NCBI GenBank assembly: GCA_900542835.1
Contig: UQPB01000081.1
Location: 1 to 8,264 of the forward strand
DNA length: 8,264 nt
Reading direction: 5' to 3'
From: an uncultured Pelosinus sp.
GTDB taxonomy: Bacteria > Bacillota > Negativicutes > Sporomusales > Acetonemataceae
The notes under the pieces are model-generated. The model saw only the letters and a list, made by a program, of their open reading frames with translations, was not told where the DNA came from and made no database searches. The position numbers and the translations under genes were made by a program. The number at the start of each line of letters is the position of its first letter. Within the stretch, counting starts at the first letter, position 1. This document shows positions 1-5,604 of the stretch, in pieces.

Positions 1-19
1 GAACTAGCCAGCGTAGCAT
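1..19 (-). CDS. 5' end of an unidentified gene (runs off left edge)
   Basis: Only six codons are visible: ATG at 19-17 reading M-L-R-W-L-V. The start is supported by a strong ribosome binding site, AAGGAGG, whose complement lies at 27-33, seven bases before the ATG. A leader with a consensus -10 box and a palindrome lies upstream. A short hydrophobic N-terminus with one arginine would fit a membrane protein or signal anchor, but six residues cannot show this. The same RWLV codons open the gene at the right edge of the window, so the two may be paralogues. The function is unknown. Confidence 0.7.
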
Positions 20-87
20 TACTGTTCCTCCTTAACAAAAATGACATAGCAGGGGCCGGCCATTGCATCAAAACATGTTTCGACATC

Positions 88-119
88 ATTATAAATGTAA
101 TTCAGAAAATTAAAAACAA
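88..119 (-). promoter_or_regulatory. Candidate sigma-70-type promoter for the left-edge gene
   Basis: On the minus strand a perfect TATAAT lies at 93-88, in an AT-rich stretch. The only -35-like hexamer is TTGTTT at 119-114 with a 20-base spacer, longer than ideal, so the -35 element is weak or activator-dependent. Transcription would begin near 81 and give a leader of about 60 bases before the ATG at 19. The -10 match is seen; promoter activity is inferred. Confidence 0.4.
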
Positions 120-125
120 TATATC

Positions 126-144
126 GCTGATAGCAGCTATCAGC
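126..144. promoter_or_regulatory. 19-bp perfect palindrome, candidate operator
   Basis: GCTGATAGC, a central A, then GCTATCAGC: nine-base perfect arms. It sits about 33 bases upstream of the TATAAT at 93-88, roughly -45 to -63 relative to the predicted start. That is where an activator would bind to help a promoter with a poor -35. The neighbouring LysR-family protein is one candidate ligand, although the centre does not match a strict T-N11-A LysR box. It could instead form an RNA hairpin behind the lysR terminator, but no T-run follows directly on the minus strand. Confidence 0.4.
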
Positions 145-174
145 TTTGCCTATGCCGCCGCTCTGAGGCGTAAT

Positions 175-210
175 AGAAGAGCCTGCAATCTGGTGATTAC
201 AGGCTCTTCT
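175..210 (-). terminator. Hairpin terminator after the LysR gene
   Basis: The arms AGAAGAGCCTG (175-185) and CAGGCTCTTCT (200-210) are perfect 11-bp complements. An inner AATC/GATT stem closes on a 4-base loop (191-194). The right arm touches the LysR stop codon (213-211). On the minus strand the stem ends in TCTTCT then ATTA, a modest U-rich tail; on the plus strand it runs into TTCTTTAG. It is most likely the terminator of the regulator transcript and may act in both directions. Confidence 0.7.
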
Positions 211-1083
211 TTAGCTTAGCCGGCAGAAATCGACCGCTTTGGCGAATTCGATAAACAACCGTACGGTTTTTAATTCCAGGATCTCCTGTTGATACAGCAT
301 CCAGGTGTTTCTGAGAATGGTTTCGCCGCCTTTTGTTTTCATCGCCAGCTGGAAAACCGGCTCATCGGCGGCGAAAACCGTACTGGGCAGAATACCGTAG
401 CCGAGGCCGTTGACCACCATTGCCTTGCAAATATCCAGCTGACTGACTGTCATGCTGATTTTGGGCGGCTGCGAAAAGTTCTCATTCCACCAGTTGTCAA
501 GAAAGTTCTTGTAGGCGGCGTCGGTTTGATAATCAATCCGCGGCAGCTTTGGCAGGTCGGCAAATGAAATTTGTTCTTTGGCGGCAATACATAAGGGTTC
601 CTGGTGCAATAGCTGTTTTTCACCGCTCCAGCCGTAATCGCTGCGGACAAAGCCCACATGAATGTCCTGGTTGTACAGAAGCTTGCAGATATCGCGGCTC
701 CAGGCATTGGTGACATCAAACTCGACCTGGGGATAGCGTTCCTTGAATAACCGCAGCAGTTTCGGCAGTTTAAACCGGGCCAGATAATTCGGCGCCGCTA
801 AGCGAACCGTTCCCTTGACCTCGCTGCTCATATTGACAACCTGCTCCTTGATGCAGCCGATCGTCGTCAGCATCGTCCGGGCGCATTGCGCCAGATAATC
901 GCCTTCGGGCGTAAAATGAATGCCGCGGCTGCCGCGATAGATCAGCTTGACGCCGAATTCCTCCTCAATGCGGCGGATGCGGGCGGTCAGCGAGGGTTGG
1001 GAAATGTACAGCGCCTGTGCCGTTTTACTGATGTTTTTCTGTTGATGCAATTCTTTGATGATTAACCAGTCGCGGTCCTCCAC
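211..1083 (-). CDS. LysR-family transcriptional regulator
   Basis: A 290-residue DNA-binding regulator of normal LysR length. Residues 1-62 form the winged helix-turn-helix: the recognition region ISKTAQALYISQPSLTARI (18-36) leads into a linker helix with FGVKL and a wing ending in FTPEGDYL. Residues from about 92 match the LysR substrate-binding domain, where a small effector would bind. The start is GTG at 1083, with AGGAGG (complement 1092-1097) eight bases upstream; upstream in-frame ATGs are cut off by a stop. It follows the sigma-54 activator gene on the same strand after 53 bases, so the two are probably co-transcribed, and it ends at a hairpin terminator. Its target is unknown. The left-edge gene, with a palindrome before its promoter, is the obvious candidate; the rightward operon is another. 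Confidence 0.93.
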   Translation of the reverse strand: MEDRDWLIIKELHQQKNISKTAQALYISQPSLTARIRRIEEEFGVKLIYRGSRGIHFTPEGDYLAQCARTMLTTIGCIKEQVVNMSSEVKGTVRLAAPNYLARFKLPKLLRLFKERYPQVEFDVTNAWSRDICKLLYNQDIHVGFVRSDYGWSGEKQLLHQEPLCIAAKEQISFADLPKLPRIDYQTDAAYKNFLDNWWNENFSQPPKISMTVSQLDICKAMVVNGLGYGILPSTVFAADEPVFQLAMKTKGGETILRNTWMLYQQEILELKTVRLFIEFAKAVDFCRLS

Positions 1084-1107
1084 TGCCGATACCTCCTACA
1101 TCATTGT

Positions 1108-1119
1108 GACAGCGCTGTC
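1108..1119. repeat. 12-bp perfect palindrome between the two regulator genes
   Basis: GACAGCGCTGTC is a perfect inverted repeat with no spacer, inside the 53-base gap between the activator stop and the LysR ribosome binding site. With no loop and no T-run it is a poor terminator. A protein-binding site or an RNA processing element is possible, and chance is not excluded. Confidence 0.3.
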
Positions 1120-1136
1120 GCTTGCGGCGGGACGGA

Positions 1137-2996
1137 TTAATAATCAATTTCCAGCCGCTTCATTCGCCGCCACAGTGTTGAACGGTTAATGTTTAACGCT
1201 GCTGCCGCCAGCGTATAATTGCCTCCAGCCGTTGTCAGAGCGTTGAGAATTTCTTCTTTCATCCGGATAGCCTTGGCGGACGGCAGCGGTTTTTCGGCAG
1301 TGAATCCCGGTTTTGCCAGCTCGCTGATCAGGGCGGCGGACACGGTTTCGGTCTTGCAGATTACGGCCAGCCGTTCCATCAGATTGCGTAATTCGCGGAT
1401 ATTGCCCGGCCAGGGATATTGCTGCAGATAAAAGAGCGCTTCCCGGCTTAGCCGGAGGCGCTTGCCAAGGCTGTCGCCAAATTGCTGCAAAAACAGTTCC
1501 GCATACAGGGCGATATCCGCCTGGCGTTCCCGCAGCGGCGGAATATCCAGCCTCAGTACGTTCAGCCGGTAAAAGAGGTCGAGCCGAAAGGCGTTTTGCC
1601 GCACCAGCAGCTCCGGCTCTTTATTGGTAGCGGCAATGATCCGGACATCCACCGGCATTACTTTGTAGCTGCCCAGCCGCACCACTGCTTTTTCCTGCAG
1701 TACCCGCAGCAGTCGTCCCTGATTGGTATAGTCCATTTCCGTCACTTCGTCCAGAAAGAGGGTGCCGCCATGGGCCACTTCAAACAGGCCGGGCTTTCCC
1801 TCCTTACTGGCGCCGGTAAAGGCACCTCCGACATAGCCAAATAATTCGCTTTCGAGGATCTGTGCCGGCAGAGCCGCGCAATTAATCGCCACAAATGGAT
1901 TATTCGCCCTCCGGCTGGCATTGTGAATGCTTTGCGCAAACAACTCCTTGCCGGTTCCCGATTCGCCCAGGATTAGAATGCTGGAGTCGGCGGCCGCGTA
2001 GTCGGCTGCCGTTTCCTTGGTTTTTGTTATCTTCGGACCGGTGCCGATAACGTCGCTGAAGCTGTATTTGGCGTAGTGGCCGGAGGCATAGATTTCCTTG
2101 CGGATCATCGCCTCCATCTGCTGGATTTTGCTGCTTTCCTGCAGCGTAATCACAGAGCCGAAGGATTTGCCGTTAACCAGGATCGGGACGCTGTTGGCGA
2201 TAACCCTGGCGCCGTTTATTGTCAGCAGGCTGTGCGGGCTTTCGGCTTTGCCGACAGGCAGCTGCGGCAGCACCGCCGCCAGCGGCTGTCCCATCGCCGC
2301 CGTTTTATCGGTATGGGCGATCCGCAGCGCTACCGGATTGATTGCCGTAATTTTATGGCCGCTGTCAACGGTAATCATGCCGTCGCGGGTATGATCCAAA
2401 ATTGTCCGCAGAAAACCGTGCTTAGCCGATTCTGCTTCCAGCGCCGCCTGAATGCGGACTGCCTCCAACGCCGCCTGCAGCAGGCTCTCGCTGCCGAATT
2501 TGATTAAAGCGCAGGGAATGCCGTGGCGGGTAGCGGCCGTTACCGCCAGGGCGCCGCCAATAATCACCTCGGCGCCGTCGGCGATTGCCGCCAGCGTTGT
2601 TTTCTCGTAATCGTCGCCGTGGGACATAGCGTAATGACGGATGGCGACGTTCAACTCTTTGGCCAGGAGTTCAATGCCCAGCACCATTGCGGAATGGGCG
2701 ACAACCGCAATTTTTTTTCCTTTCGCCTTGGCCTCATTAATTGCCCGGATAATATCAAAAGCGGTAATCGGGATCGTGACAACCGTCACGTTTAACGCCG
2801 CCTGCTGAATTGCTCTGGCGGTAACCGCCCTGGCGGCGACAATTTCAATGCCGTGCCGCCTGCGTTCTCTGACAACGCTGACCGCGTCCCGCGGACTGGC
2901 CAGTGCAATTTCGATATCGGGAAAATCGGCGGCCAGCACTTCTCTGGCCTGTTCAATCATTGTTTCATAGGGAATAAAAAACAGAATTCTCGCCAA
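1137..2996 (-). CDS. PrpR-type sigma-54-dependent activator (PrpR_N, PAS, AAA+, Fis HTH)
   Basis: A 619-residue enhancer-binding protein. Residues 1 to about 190 resemble the PrpR N-terminal domain, a Rossmann-like sensor that binds a small organic acid in PrpR proteins. About 195-300 is a PAS-like region (FLRTILDHTRDGMITVD). The AAA+ domain has Walker A GESGTGKE (344-351), an intact GAFTGA sigma-54 contact loop (391-396) and Walker B TLFLDE (412-417), followed by FYRLNV and WPGNIREL. A Fis-type helix-turn-helix ends the protein (LAAAALNINRSTLWRRM). I chose the TTG at 2996 because GAGGTGAT lies just upstream at good spacing; a TTG at 3014 would extend the frame by six residues but has no such site. 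It is divergent from an operon with a sigma-54 promoter, so it is the likely activator of that operon. No prpBCD genes are present, so the effector is probably not 2-methylcitrate. Confidence 0.95.
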   Translation of the reverse strand: MARILFFIPYETMIEQAREVLAADFPDIEIALASPRDAVSVVRERRRHGIEIVAARAVTARAIQQAALNVTVVTIPITAFDIIRAINEAKAKGKKIAVVAHSAMVLGIELLAKELNVAIRHYAMSHGDDYEKTTLAAIADGAEVIIGGALAVTAATRHGIPCALIKFGSESLLQAALEAVRIQAALEAESAKHGFLRTILDHTRDGMITVDSGHKITAINPVALRIAHTDKTAAMGQPLAAVLPQLPVGKAESPHSLLTINGARVIANSVPILVNGKSFGSVITLQESSKIQQMEAMIRKEIYASGHYAKYSFSDVIGTGPKITKTKETAADYAAADSSILILGESGTGKELFAQSIHNASRRANNPFVAINCAALPAQILESELFGYVGGAFTGASKEGKPGLFEVAHGGTLFLDEVTEMDYTNQGRLLRVLQEKAVVRLGSYKVMPVDVRIIAATNKEPELLVRQNAFRLDLFYRLNVLRLDIPPLRERQADIALYAELFLQQFGDSLGKRLRLSREALFYLQQYPWPGNIRELRNLMERLAVICKTETVSAALISELAKPGFTAEKPLPSAKAIRMKEEILNALTTAGGNYTLAAAALNINRSTLWRRMKRLEIDY

Positions 2997-2999
2997 TGG

Positions 3000-3007
3000 A
3001 TCACCTC
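3000..3007 (-). promoter_or_regulatory. Ribosome binding site deciding the TTG start of the activator
   Basis: On the minus strand GAGGTGAT (3007-3000) is followed by CCA and TTG (2996). The core AGGTG is five bases from the TTG. The next upstream candidate, TTG at 3014, would place this site inside the coding region and has only an AT-rich stretch before it. Confidence 0.65.
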
Positions 3008-3221
3008 GCAACAAAACGCAACTTTTTGCAATGCTATGCAGTCAGTTTAACAGCTGGCCGGCAACTGCGCAAGTCGCGTTTAGCCGGTCAACAGGCTCGA
3101 TTTTGCCGGCAGCCGGCTAAGGTCAGCCATACAAAAGCTAAATGCGGCTAAGCGCTGCTGCGTTGCCGTAAGCTTCAGGGCTTGCGCCGCTTTTCCGCTC
3201 TATAACCCCAATGGTTTTTTT

Positions 3222-3245
3222 ATAATTGCAGCAGAATGCAATTAT
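3222..3245. promoter_or_regulatory. 24-bp dyad, likely binding site of the PrpR-type activator
   Basis: ATAATTGCA, six bases, then TGCAATTAT: perfect 9-bp arms. Its centre is about 162 bases upstream of the predicted operon start, within the usual range for sigma-54 enhancers. The right arm also belongs to a second overlapping dyad, TGCAA-TTA-TTGCA (3237-3249). The site overlaps the -10 and start region of the activator's own promoter, so binding there could activate the operon and repress the regulator gene. The symmetry is directly visible; the protein assignment is inferred from position and neighbourhood. Confidence 0.6.
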
Positions 3246-3269
3246 TGCAACAATCTTGCCGGCTGTCAA
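3241..3269 (-). promoter_or_regulatory. Sigma-70-type promoter for the activator gene
   Basis: On the minus strand a perfect TTGACA (3269-3264) is followed by a 17-base spacer and AATAAT (3246-3241), with TGC just before it forming an extended -10. Transcription would start near 3234, giving a leader of roughly 240 bases before the TTG at 2996. This is the best sigma-70 match in the window. Confidence 0.65.
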
Positions 3270-3368
3270 ACAAAATAGCGGTGTAAAATCAGCAGGATAT
3301 TATTCTATAAGACAGATAATGACGCAATTTTCGACAAAATGCAAATAAATTTTTAGGCTTTTCAGAGT

Positions 3369-3385
3369 TTGGCACGGCTTATGCT
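3369..3385 (+). promoter_or_regulatory. Sigma-54 (-24/-12) promoter of the lyase/CoA-transferase/transporter operon
   Basis: TTGGCACG (3369-3376), four bases, then ATGCT (3381-3385). The invariant GG (3371-3372) and GC (3383-3384) are ten bases apart as required, and the only core mismatch is A for the first T of the TTGC element. Transcription would start near 3396, leaving about 20 bases before the ATG at 3416. A divergent sigma-54 activator with an intact GAFTGA loop supports the call. Confidence 0.85.
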
Positions 3386-3397
3386 TATTAATAAGCC
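3376..3397. repeat. Nested palindromes over the sigma-54 -12 and start region
   Basis: GCTTATTAATAAGC (3383-3396) is a perfect 14-bp palindrome. An overlapping larger inverted repeat, GGCTTAT-N8-ATAAGCC, spans 3376-3397. Together they cover the region from the -12 element to the predicted start. They could be an operator, a start-proximal hairpin, or simply the AT-rich melting region. Confidence 0.4.
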
Positions 3398-3415
3398 GAA
3401 AGGAGAGATGGTTGT

Positions 3416-4363
3416 ATGGAAAAGGTATGGCCAAGGCATGTCTCGCTTTGTGAAGTCGGCTTGCGCGACGGCCTGCAAAATGAAAAAAAGCAGTTAAGCG
3501 TGGAGGAAAAACTGCAGCTGCTGCACAAGGCGGTTGAATCAGGCATTAAGATTATTGAGATCGGTTCGTTTGTGCATCCCAAGGCAGTGCCGCAGATGGC
3601 GGACACGGATCAGGTCGTTAAGCGCCTGGAAAAGGTCGATGGGGTCGAATACCGGGCGCTGGTGGCGAATCTTAAAGGTGTGGAGCGGGCTTACGCAGCC
3701 GGACTGTCCAAGGTCAAGCTTACGGTTTCGGCCAGTGAAGCGCATTGTATCAACAATTTTAACCGTACACCGCTGGAAATGATCGAGGGCTTCAAGGACT
3801 GCGTGGACTTTGCCGGCCGGCACGGCATGGCGGTGTCAGGCGCTGTTTCAACCGCGTTTGGCTGTCCGTTTGCCGGCAAGGTGCCGCTGGAGCAGGTCAG
3901 AAACGCGGTAAGGGGCTTTTTAAAGCTGGGGATTACCGAGCTGTCGCTGTCGGATACCACCGGGATGGCCAATCCGCGTCAGGTGTATGAAATCGGCAGC
4001 TATATGGTTAATGCCTATCCGCAGGTGACCTGGGTCATGCATTTTCACAATACCCGCGATATGGCTTTGGCTAACATTGTCGCCGGCATTGAGGCCGGTG
4101 TTGGCGTGTTTGACGGCGCTTTCGCCGGTCTTGGCGGCTGTCCGTTCGCTCCCGGCGCCTCCGGCAATGTCGCGACTGAGGACATTGTCCATATGCTGCA
4201 TGAAATGGGCATTGACACCGGCATTGATTTAGTAAAGGCTATGGATACAGCCCGCCTGGCCGCGCAACTGGTGGGGCATGAGGCCGCAAGCGCCGTGCTC
4301 AAGGCCGGCCGCTGCGAGGATATCAGCAGGCAGAAGGCACAACATCAGCAGAACAACAAGTAA
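3416..4363 (+). CDS. HMG-CoA lyase family enzyme (acyl-CoA aldolase-type lyase)
   Basis: A 315-residue TIM-barrel lyase of the HMG-CoA lyase family, expected to cleave a 3-hydroxy-acyl-CoA with a tertiary alcohol into acetyl-CoA and a keto product in the cytoplasm, using a divalent metal. Visible family features are EVGLRDGLQNE (13-23, catalytic R17 and metal-ligand D18), E48, the HFH metal pair (H209, H211), and the HMG-CoA lyase signature GLGGCPFAPGASGN (238-251) with the mobile-loop cysteine C242 and metal ligand N251. Compared from memory with human HMGCL, the strand after the histidines reads HFHNTRDMALAN rather than HCHDTYGQALAN, and SFVHPKAVPQMAD replaces SFVSPKWVPQMGD, so the true substrate may differ from HMG-CoA. 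The start is ATG 3416 with AAAGGAG ten bases upstream. It is first gene of the sigma-54 operon, 13 bases before the CoA-transferase. Confidence 0.92.
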   Translation: MEKVWPRHVSLCEVGLRDGLQNEKKQLSVEEKLQLLHKAVESGIKIIEIGSFVHPKAVPQMADTDQVVKRLEKVDGVEYRALVANLKGVERAYAAGLSKVKLTVSASEAHCINNFNRTPLEMIEGFKDCVDFAGRHGMAVSGAVSTAFGCPFAGKVPLEQVRNAVRGFLKLGITELSLSDTTGMANPRQVYEIGSYMVNAYPQVTWVMHFHNTRDMALANIVAGIEAGVGVFDGAFAGLGGCPFAPGASGNVATEDIVHMLHEMGIDTGIDLVKAMDTARLAAQLVGHEAASAVLKAGRCEDISRQKAQHQQNNK

Positions 4364-4376
4364 AAGGAGATTTTTC

Positions 4377-5570
4377 ATGAAAGCGTTATTGGAAGGTATC
4401 AGAGTATTGGACGTATCAACCGTGATTGCGGCGCCGTTCGCCGCCGGCCTGATGGCCGATTTTGGCGCCGATGTCATAAAAGTGGAGCAGCCGGGCAGCG
4501 GCGATCCCTTCCGGAAGCTGGGGCCTTACTGCGGCAATGAAGTGCTGCGCTGGGCCTGTATGGGGCGCAATAAACGCTGTGTTACCCTGGATCTGCGCAA
4601 AGAGGAAGGCAAACGGCTGTTTTTGCAGCTGGTGGCGCAATGCGATGTGCTGATTGAGAACTTTCGTACCGGCACGCTGGATAAATGGGGGCTGGATGTC
4701 GAAACAATCCGCCAGGCTAATCCCCGGATCATCATTACCCGGGTAACCGGCTACGGGCAAACCGGTCCTTATGCCCATGTGGCTGGCTTCGGCACACCGG
4801 CCACCGCCTTTTCCGGCATGACCTTTATTACCGGCTACAAAGACCGGCCGCCGGTCAGTCCCTCGTTTTCGCTGGTCGACTATGTAAGCGGCTTGTATGC
4901 GGCAATGTCGACAATGATGGCTCTCTATCACCGTGATGCGCTTAAGGGAAAAGGTCAGGAAATTGATATCAGCCTGTATGAAGGTATTTTCCGGATGATG
5001 GAGATCTTAGTAGCCGAGTACGACAAGAACGGCCGCATTCGTCAACGGACGCCGAAGCTGAGCGGAACCTCAAGCCCCGGCGGCACTTACCAGACCCAAG
5101 ACGGCAAATGGATCGTCCTGGTCTGCAGCACCGACCGCACCTACGAATATCTGACCAAGGCGATGCAGCGGCCGGATTTGTTGACAAATCCCCTGTTTGC
5201 GACTATGAAGTCGCGGGTAGAGAACGACCCGGCGATCGACGCGATCGTACGCGACTGGATCGCTGCGCTGCCGTATGCGGAATTGAAGCAGATTGTTGAT
5301 CGCGAAGGCGTTCCCGTCAGCCTGGTCTACGATGCGGCGGATATTTTCAATGATCCGCATTATGCCGCCAGAGACAATATTGTTGAACTGCCGCACCCCA
5401 CACTGGGCACGATCAAGATGCCGGGCATCACGCCGGTGTTCAGCGAGACTCCCGGTGAAATCAAGTGGGTAGGACCGGCGCTGGGCGAGCATAACCAGGA
5501 TGTGTACCGTGAATTGCTGGGCCTGACGGATGTGCAGCTGCAGGAGCTGAAGGCGAAAAACGTGATATAA
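4377..5570 (+). CDS. Class III (CaiB/BaiF family) CoA-transferase
   Basis: A 397-residue cytoplasmic CoA-transferase of normal family length. It would move CoA from a donor such as succinyl-CoA or acetyl-CoA to a free carboxylic acid. The N-terminus LLEGIRVLDVSTVIAAPFAA and GADVIKVEQPGSGDP (30-44) are typical, as is CDVLIENFRTGTLDKWGL (89-106). D168 in SLVDYVSG aligns with the catalytic aspartate of formyl-CoA transferase (Asp169). The start is ATG 4377, six bases after AAGGAGA (4364-4370); an in-frame ATG at 4278 would overlap the lyase gene heavily and lacks a site. The pairing with an HMG-CoA lyase homologue recalls human SUGCT, which uses glutarate, HMG and itaconate, and suggests the transferase makes the CoA ester the lyase cleaves. 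The acid is not identified. Confidence 0.94.
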   Translation: MKALLEGIRVLDVSTVIAAPFAAGLMADFGADVIKVEQPGSGDPFRKLGPYCGNEVLRWACMGRNKRCVTLDLRKEEGKRLFLQLVAQCDVLIENFRTGTLDKWGLDVETIRQANPRIIITRVTGYGQTGPYAHVAGFGTPATAFSGMTFITGYKDRPPVSPSFSLVDYVSGLYAAMSTMMALYHRDALKGKGQEIDISLYEGIFRMMEILVAEYDKNGRIRQRTPKLSGTSSPGGTYQTQDGKWIVLVCSTDRTYEYLTKAMQRPDLLTNPLFATMKSRVENDPAIDAIVRDWIAALPYAELKQIVDREGVPVSLVYDAADIFNDPHYAARDNIVELPHPTLGTIKMPGITPVFSETPGEIKWVGPALGEHNQDVYRELLGLTDVQLQELKAKNVI

Positions 5571-5604
5571 CGGTAACGTTGAATAAAACAAAGGGGGAAA
5601 TGAA

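Larger units (their letters stand above)
2997..3415. other. Divergent regulatory spacer between activator and catabolic operon
   Basis: A 419-base stretch with no credible gene. From left to right it holds three blocks. First is the activator's leader (to about 3234), which is GC-rich and repeat-rich: an 8-bp inverted repeat TTAGCCGG/CCGGCTAA (3080-3087 and 3113-3120), small palindromes TGCCGGCA and AGCCGGCT, and the near-palindrome TGCAATGCTATGCA (3027-3040). Second is the sigma-70-type promoter and overlapping 24-bp dyad (3222-3269). Third is an AT-rich segment (about 3280-3360), suitable for DNA bending between an enhancer and a sigma-54 promoter, leading to the promoter at 3369-3385. No clear IHF site was found by eye. 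Confidence 0.8.

Noticed and set aside
1137..2996. Interpreting the locus as a 2-methylcitrate (prp) propionate pathway because of the PrpR-type regulator
   Set aside because: No methylcitrate synthase, dehydratase or methylisocitrate lyase is present; the neighbouring enzymes are a CoA-transferase and an HMG-CoA lyase homologue.
2997..3014. TTG at 3014 as the start of the sigma-54 activator
   Set aside because: The six extra residues have no ribosome binding site ahead of them, and the GAGGTGAT that serves TTG 2996 would fall inside the gene. The PrpR-like domain begins naturally at ARILFFIPYE.
4278..4376. Longer start for the CoA-transferase at ATG 4278
   Set aside because: It would overlap the lyase gene by 86 bases and add residues unlike the family, whereas ATG 4377 has AAGGAGA at six bases and the typical N-terminus.
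4416..4931. Minus-strand open frame of 171 codons opposite the CoA-transferase
   Set aside because: No family resemblance and no context; the opposite strand encodes clear conserved motifs throughout.
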